From Planctomycetota bacterium (lineage in GTDB: Bacteria; Planctomycetota; UBA1135; GCA-002686595): a stretch of 40,943 nt of DNA. The position numbers were made by a program, and so were the translations under genes. Where the stretch lies: assembly GCA_021413885.1 (NCBI GenBank), contig JAIOPM010000034.1, positions 1 to 40,943 on the forward strand, read 5' to 3'. Below, piece by piece: positions 33,409-40,943 of the stretch (positions are counted from its first letter, which is position 1; every line of letters begins with the position of its first letter). The notes under the pieces were generated by a model, which searched no databases, was not told the origin of the DNA, and saw nothing but the letters and a program-made list of their open reading frames with translations.

Positions 33409-35118
33409 TTGGATTCCATGCAGCAGCCGGAAGCGTTGAACGCGGACTTCGTGAGGGCGCCCGAGGGCGAACCCGAAGTCGCGGATCGAGCCGCAAGCCA
33501 GTCCCTGATTTCGCCCCCGAGTTCATCCACCGACTCGTCGTCACTTCCGTCCGCGGCGAGTTCGTCGGCGCCCGTCGCGCTCCCCGCGCCCGCGATGCCC
33601 GCCACACCCGCGGTCCCGCCGGCCCCGGAGGCGAACGGCGGCGCGAACGGCGCCGCGAAGAGCAGCGACGCGGAGAAAGAACGGCTGCAACAACTGTGGG
33701 CCGCGCTCCAAGGCTCGCTGCAGAAGGTGTTGCAGCGCGAGCAGTTCGAGACCTGGTTCCGTGGCGCCGCGCTCGCGCGCGCCGACGACACGACGGTCGT
33801 GATCGCGGTGCAGAACACGTTCGCTCGCGACTGGCTCGCGAAGCACTACGCCGAGGCGCTCGACCGCGCGATCGTGCAGGTCTTCGGCACGCGACGGCAG
33901 CTCGTGCTCGAGCTCGATCCGGAGTTGACGCTCGGACAACGCGTGACGCGCACCGCGAGCGCCGCCGCCGCCGCGTTCGCGCAACAACCCACGCTTCCGT
34001 TGGCGCCGTTCCCCGCCGGCCGTGAAGCCGCGACGCCGGCGCCGCGCGCGGGCGACGACGGACTCGGCTCGCGACTCCTGCAGGCGAGCGACGTCACGCT
34101 CAACCCGCACTACCGCTTCGACACCTTCGTCGTCGGTCCGTGCAACCGCTTCGCGCACGCGGCGTCGCTCGGCGTGTCGGAGAATCCGGGCAAGGCGTAC
34201 AACCCGTTCTTCCTCCACGGCAACGTCGGCCTCGGCAAGACGCACCTCTTGCAGTCGCTGTGCGCGACGATCCTCGATCGCGATCCGAACGCGCGGATCC
34301 TCTACCTGTCGTGCGAGACGTTCGTCAACCACTTCATCAGCGCGCTCGAGACCTCGGACCTCGCGAAGTTCCGCAACAAGTACCGGAACGTCGACGTCCT
34401 GGTCGTGGACGACATCCATTTGCTCGCCAACAAGGAGCGGACGCAGGAAGAGTTCTTCCACACGTTCAACACGCTCTACAACGCGGGCAAGCAGATCGTG
34501 CTCTCGTCCGACAGCCCGCCGAAGGAGATCCCGACGCTCCAGGAGCGCCTGGTGTCGCGCTTCAAGTGGGGCCTGGTCACCGAGGTCGAGCCGCCCTGCT
34601 ACGAGACGCGCGTCGCGATCCTGAAGCGCAAGAGCAAGGAACGCGGCCGCGAACTCCCCGACGACGTCGCGGCGCTGCTGTCGGATCAGCTCGAGACCAA
34701 CATCCGCGAGCTCGAGGGCGCCGTGACGCGCTTGATCGGCTTCGCGTGCCTCAACAACCAACCGATCACCTGCGACATCGCGCGTCGCGTCCTGCGCGAC
34801 GTGTTCTCGTCCGCGCGCGGCCAGCCGTCGATCGAGGACATCCAGCGCATCGTGACGGCCCACTTCAACGTGAAGTTGACCGACCTGCAGTCGCGCAAGC
34901 GCACCAGCGCGATCGCTCTGCCGCGCCAGGTCTCGATGTACCTCGCGCGCAAGATCACGCGTCACTCCCTCGAGGAGATCGGCGGTTTCTTCGGCGGCCG
35001 CGATCACTCGACCGTGCTCTACGGGATCGAGAAGATCGAGAACGAGATGCGCGACGATCCGCGTTTCCGCGAGCTCATCGCCGGCTTCCTGACGCAGCTC
35101 CAGCGCGCGAACGCCTGA
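33409..35118 (+). CDS. dnaA: Chromosomal replication initiator DnaA
   Basis: The 569-residue initiator has a Ser/Ala/Pro-rich extension (residues 1-88), domain I at about 89-170 (LQQLWAALQGSLQKVLQREQ), an Ala/Pro linker, and the AAA+ domain. Walker A is GNVGLGKTH (271-279) and Walker B is VLVVDDIHLLA (Asp334, Asp335). Domain IV carries the DnaA-box-binding helix-turn-helix, SLEEIGGFFGGRDHSTVLYG. The extension before domain I is longer than usual. TTG 33409 is 6 bp from AAGGGGG (33396-33402), so it fits better than the ATG at 33418, which is 15 bp away. It is followed by a 362-bp region that is a candidate origin, then dnaN. Confidence 0.97.
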   Translation: MDSMQQPEALNADFVRAPEGEPEVADRAASQSLISPPSSSTDSSSLPSAASSSAPVALPAPAMPATPAVPPAPEANGGANGAAKSSDAEKERLQQLWAALQGSLQKVLQREQFETWFRGAALARADDTTVVIAVQNTFARDWLAKHYAEALDRAIVQVFGTRRQLVLELDPELTLGQRVTRTASAAAAAFAQQPTLPLAPFPAGREAATPAPRAGDDGLGSRLLQASDVTLNPHYRFDTFVVGPCNRFAHAASLGVSENPGKAYNPFFLHGNVGLGKTHLLQSLCATILDRDPNARILYLSCETFVNHFISALETSDLAKFRNKYRNVDVLVVDDIHLLANKERTQEEFFHTFNTLYNAGKQIVLSSDSPPKEIPTLQERLVSRFKWGLVTEVEPPCYETRVAILKRKSKERGRELPDDVAALLSDQLETNIRELEGAVTRLIGFACLNNQPITCDIARRVLRDVFSSARGQPSIEDIQRIVTAHFNVKLTDLQSRKRTSAIALPRQVSMYLARKITRHSLEEIGGFFGGRDHSTVLYGIEKIENEMRDDPRFRELIAGFLTQLQRANA

Positions 35119-35480
35119 GCGCTCGCTCCCCCGATACCGTGTTCTTCTGGTCTCCGGAGGTGTGGAAAGTGCGTGGACGGAATCCGGACGTTTCGTCGGC
35201 TCGCGCGGAGTTCGAGACGATCGCTCGGGAGCTTGGGGAGGAGTGTGGGCAACAGGCCCGTCACTACCCTGTTTTCCACCGGTCGGAGCGGGACGTCCAC
35301 GGTCGGGCGACGTCATCCAAGGCTCTGCGGAACAAAGGCTTGCGTGCGACGACTCGGTCGTATTCCACGGCGCCGAGCGCCTCTATGATGACTGCTCAAT
35401 TAAATGATTAACCAATCCTCCGGAGAACCGGACGGGCAGACCCGCGCTTTTGTCGCGCGCGCCTCGAGGAGATCGACCGC
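35119..35480. other. Candidate oriC: dnaA-dnaN intergenic region
   Basis: This 362-bp gene-free gap contains several DnaA-box-like words: TGTGGAAAG at 35161-35169 (CTTTCCACA on the other strand), TTTTCCACC at 35272-35280, and TATTCCACG at 35361-35369. Each is one or two mismatches from TTWTNCACA. An AT-rich stretch, 35397-35416 (16 of 20 bases A/T, with ATTAA repeated 8 bp apart), is very unusual for this genome and could be the duplex-unwinding element. A TATGAT at 35384-35389 may also be the dnaN -10. Confidence 0.55.
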
Positions 35481-36590
35481 ATGAAGGTCCTGTGCAACCG
35501 TGACGCGCTTCGCCAGGGGCTCGCCGTCGCGAATACCGTCATCCCGGCGAAGACTCCGAAGCCGATTCTTTCGAACGTGTGCTTGGTCGCGACCGCGGAC
35601 GCACTCGAGCTCGTCGGCACCGACCTCGACGTGTCGCTGCGTTACCGCATCGAGGACGTGAAAGTCATCGAGCCCGGTACCGCGGTCGTCTCCGCGCGCA
35701 CGGCGCACGACTTCGTGCGCGACCTCTCGGGCGAGACGGTCGAGCTCTCGAGCCAAGACGGTTCGCTGTCGATCACGTCCGGCTCCGACGTCGGCAAGTT
35801 GGTCACCGCCGACGCCGACGAGTTCCCCGTGGTCGCGCGTTTCTCCGACGAGGGCGCGACGACTCTGCAGGGCGGAACGTTCACGACGTTGGTCTCGCGC
35901 ACGGCGTTCGCCGCGGCGCGCGAGCAAGGTCGCTACGCGATGCACGGCGTGCTGATGGAGATCGAGGACGGGCGCCTGCAGATGGTCGCCACCGACGGAC
36001 GTCGTCTCGCGCTCGCCGCTTCGCCGATCGAGAACGGGCCCGAGCGTTTCCAGACCAAGCGCCCCGTGATCGTGCCGACCAAGGGCGTGCAGCTCTTCTG
36101 CCGCGTCATCACCGATCCGCTCGGACCGATCAAGCTCGCGGTCGAGGAGAGCCAGATCGGCATCAAGACCCAGAACGCCGAGGTCTTTGCGCGTTTGCTC
36201 GACGGAGAATTCCCGCGCTACAAGGCCGTGATCCCGACCGAATCGGGCAACGTGATCGAGGCCGACGCGGGGATCTTCGAGCGCAAGCTGCGTCTCGTCG
36301 CGAACGCGACCGGCGACGAGACGCGTGCGGTCAAGCTCGTCGCGCGCAAGGGCGAGATGGAACTCTCGGCCCAATCCGCCGGCAAGGGCGCCGCGACCGC
36401 GCAGCTCGAGATCGACTTCAAGGGCAAGAACGCCGAGATCACGTTCAACGCCGACTACGTCATCGAAGGGCTGAAGACCTGCGAGAGCGGCATCGTGCGC
36501 CTCGAGTTCGGCGAGAAGAACGCGCCCGGCAAGTTCACGCTGGGCGAGAACTACACGTACGTCGTGATGCCGATCACGATCGACACTTGA
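35481..36590 (+). CDS. dnaN: DNA polymerase III subunit beta (sliding clamp)
   Basis: The 369-residue product is the ring-shaped processivity clamp, with three repeated domains. MKVLCNRDALRQGLAVANTVIPAKTPKPILSNVCL at the start, GRYAMHGVLMEIEDGRLQMVATDGRRLA in domain 2, and ENYTYVVMPI at the C-terminus are conserved. GAGGAG (35466-35471) precedes the ATG by 9 bases. The next gene (DciA-like) begins 13 bp after the stop. Confidence 0.96.
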   Translation: MKVLCNRDALRQGLAVANTVIPAKTPKPILSNVCLVATADALELVGTDLDVSLRYRIEDVKVIEPGTAVVSARTAHDFVRDLSGETVELSSQDGSLSITSGSDVGKLVTADADEFPVVARFSDEGATTLQGGTFTTLVSRTAFAAAREQGRYAMHGVLMEIEDGRLQMVATDGRRLALAASPIENGPERFQTKRPVIVPTKGVQLFCRVITDPLGPIKLAVEESQIGIKTQNAEVFARLLDGEFPRYKAVIPTESGNVIEADAGIFERKLRLVANATGDETRAVKLVARKGEMELSAQSAGKGAATAQLEIDFKGKNAEITFNADYVIEGLKTCESGIVRLEFGEKNAPGKFTLGENYTYVVMPITIDT

Positions 36591-39356
<2,766 letters not shown>

Positions 39357-39384
39357 TCCCGCGCCTTCGCGCGGAGAGAAGGAC

Positions 39385-40254
39385 GTGTTGCTCCCGCGTC
39401 CGCGGCAATCGAAGGCTCTGCCGATCGGGCGCGTCGTCGCGCGCGACAACTTGACCGAGCTGCGGACCTGGCCGGACGAGTCGGTCGACCTGATCTACAT
39501 CGATCCGCCGTTCAACACCGGCGCACGACGCCGGCTGCGCTCGATCCGACTCAACGTCGGCGAGTCGGAACGCCGCGGCTTCGGGGGTCGGACGTACAAG
39601 TACAGCGTCAGCTCGGACATGAGCTATGCGGACGACAAGACGCTCGACGCGTACCTCGAGTTTCTCTCGGTCCGTCTCGAACAGGCGCGACGCATCCTGA
39701 AGCCGACCGGCTCGATCTACGTCCACATCGACGCGCGCGTCGTGCACCACGTGCGGTTCGCGCTCGATCGCATCTTCGGGCCGGAGCATTTCCTGAACGA
39801 GATCATCTGGGCGTACGACTTCGGAGGCCGCGGTCGCGATCGTTGGGCGCCCAAGCACGACAACATCCTTTGGTACGCGAAGGGCGACAGCTGGACGTTC
39901 CTGCGCGACGAGATCGAACGCTTGCCGTACCTCGCGCCGCAACTGGTCGGCCCGGAGAAGGCGGCGCGCGGCAAGCTCCCGACCGACACCTGGTGGATGA
40001 CGATCGTCCCGACCAACGGCAAGGAACGCACCGGCTACCCGACGCAGAAGCCCGAGCGTCTGCTCGAACGGATCGTGCGCGCGTCCTCGCGTCGAGGCGA
40101 CGTCGTGGTCGACTTCTTCGCGGGCAGCGGCACGACCGGCGTCGTCGCCGAGAAGCTCGGCCGGCGTTGGATCCTGATCGACGAGAACCCCGAGGCCGTC
40201 GCGGTGATGCGCGCGCGGCTTCGTCGCGTTCGAGCTCGGGCGACGTCGCCCTGA
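39385..40254 (+). CDS. Site-specific DNA methyltransferase (N6-adenine/N4-cytosine type)
   Basis: An amino-methyltransferase with motif IV DPPFNTG (in VDLIYIDPPFNTG) and motif I FFAGSGTTG near the C-terminus. This order (IV before I) is the beta class, like CcrM and MboII-type enzymes. The middle has SSDMSYADDKTLDAYLEFLSVR and the GYPTQKPERLLERIV phrase just before motif I, as in many DNA N6-adenine/N4-cytosine enzymes. The GTG 39385, 8 bases from GGAG (39373-39376), is preferred; an ATG at 39325 would overlap gyrB by 32 bp. No restriction endonuclease gene is adjacent, so it is probably an orphan methylase with a regulatory role. Confidence 0.85.
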   Translation: MLLPRPRQSKALPIGRVVARDNLTELRTWPDESVDLIYIDPPFNTGARRRLRSIRLNVGESERRGFGGRTYKYSVSSDMSYADDKTLDAYLEFLSVRLEQARRILKPTGSIYVHIDARVVHHVRFALDRIFGPEHFLNEIIWAYDFGGRGRDRWAPKHDNILWYAKGDSWTFLRDEIERLPYLAPQLVGPEKAARGKLPTDTWWMTIVPTNGKERTGYPTQKPERLLERIVRASSRRGDVVVDFFAGSGTTGVVAEKLGRRWILIDENPEAVAVMRARLRRVRARATSP

Positions 40255-40262
40255 GAAACGCG

Positions 40263-40289
40263 CTCGCGAGGAAAACGTTTCCACGCGAG
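40263..40289 (+). terminator. Hairpin after the methyltransferase gene
   Basis: CTCGCGAGGAAA pairs with TTTCCACGCGAG with one mismatch and a three-base loop, 8 bases after the stop. There is no U-run, so it could be an atypical terminator or a stabilising stem. A second palindrome, GAACGCGG-T-CCGCGTTC, lies at 40302-40318. Confidence 0.4.
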
Positions 40290-40388
40290 GAACGTGCGGA
40301 AGAACGCGGTCCGCGTTCAGAGTCGCAATTGCCGCGGCCGATCTGGAGGGAGTCCTCGTGCAACGGCGCGGGACAGTGGGGAAGGCAA

Positions 40389-40943
40389 GTGAAGGCAAGC
40401 CAGCGACTCGACTATTCCAATCTCGCCGCAGCGCTCGGACAGCTGAACGTCGTCGATCCCGCCAGGCTCTCGCTGGCGGTGCAGACGAGCCAGCAGTCAC
40501 GGATGCCGCTGCCCGAATTGCTCGTCACCGAGGGGACGATCGGCGACTGGGAACTCTCCCACGTCGTGTGCGACGTCTTCGGTCTCCCGTTCCTGCCGGT
40601 GGAGATCTATCCGCCCAACCTGAAGGCGATGGCCGGGCTCGATCCCGAGTTCCTGCGCCTGCATCGGCTGATCCCGCTCGATCGCCACGGTCAGATCCTG
40701 ACCGTGTGCATGCCGGGGCTCGTCCAAGCGGACGTCCTCGGCACGCTCGCGGCGGAAGCGGACGTCACCGTGTTCGCGGTGGTCGGCACGGTCGAGAGCA
40801 ACAACAAGTGGTTGGCGGCGAACCTCGCGAAGGCGATCGAAGCGCCGTTGCCGTCGGGAGCGCCCGAAGGCGGAGGCGCGTGGTCGAGCATCTTCGACGC
40901 GGGCGACGTCGCGGTGATGCAAGGGCTCGGCGAACCGCCGCCG
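40389..40943 (+). CDS. GspE/PilB-type secretion ATPase, N-terminal domain (partial, runs off window end)
   Basis: The open frame from GTG 40389 has no stop before base 40943, giving 185 residues. LAAALGQLNVVDPARLSLAVQTSQ, then LPELLVTEGTIGDWELSHVVCDVFGLPFL, and a later FLRLHRLIPLDRHGQILTVCMPG are typical of the MshEN/T2SSE N-terminal domain of type II secretion and type IV pilus ATPases. The Walker motifs would be beyond the window. GGGGAAGG upstream is a plausible ribosome binding site. The GspG-like segments in the secreted protein at 14930-17362 may belong to the same type of pathway, but a link is not shown. Confidence 0.75.
   Translation, partial: MKASQRLDYSNLAAALGQLNVVDPARLSLAVQTSQQSRMPLPELLVTEGTIGDWELSHVVCDVFGLPFLPVEIYPPNLKAMAGLDPEFLRLHRLIPLDRHGQILTVCMPGLVQADVLGTLAAEADVTVFAVVGTVESNNKWLAANLAKAIEAPLPSGAPEGGGAWSSIFDAGDVAVMQGLGEPPP

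Overview
The window is about 41 kb of very GC-rich, gene-dense bacterial chromosome. No rRNA, tRNA, CRISPR array or intact insertion sequence was recognised. Several protein types resemble those common in Planctomycetota: an ECF sigma factor fused to a membrane segment, a DUF3352-like secreted protein carrying two GspG-type segments, and long secreted proteins of unknown role. That phylum assignment is inference from style; no marker gene was compared.

Layout. 1-5732 (minus): ThrE-like exporter, RNase HIII, diaminopimelate epimerase with an extra C-terminal domain, a membrane M48 protease, and the 5' part of an ECF sigma factor that leaves the window at base 1. 5769-5990: a 222-bp foldable inverted-repeat element with 18-bp perfect ends. 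6034-9165 (plus): Rieske protein, cystathionine beta-synthase and two unknown proteins. 9175-18659 (minus): HAD hydrolase, GT2 glycosyltransferase, SGNH hydrolase, alpha/beta hydrolase, DUF72 protein, DUF374 acyltransferase and two exported proteins. 19216-23952: a strand-switching block with an anchored cyclophilin, parB with a parS site just upstream, a membrane protein, a metallophosphoesterase and a large protein ending in an HPr domain. 24156-40943: an unbroken plus-strand run of a sigma-70 factor, hemW, pyrF, bshC, bshB1, parA, bshA, a cysteine desulfurase, dnaA, dnaN, a DciA-like gene, gyrB, a DNA methyltransferase and the start of a GspE-like ATPase.

How the genes fit together. The right half is the replication-origin neighbourhood: initiator, clamp, helicase loader, gyrase, ParA, and ParB with parS. 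An AT-rich patch and DnaA-box-like sites lie between dnaA and dnaN. A complete bacillithiol pathway (BshA, BshB1, BshC) is interleaved with parA and followed by a cysteine desulfurase. With the cystathionine beta-synthase upstream, it points to a low-molecular-weight thiol economy based on bacillithiol.

Most unusual items: the foldable repeat at 5769-5990, the HPr fusion, a sigma factor whose best start is a non-standard ATC, the duplicated GspG-like segments in one secreted protein, the separation of parA from parB/parS, and the C-terminal extensions on DapF and ParA.
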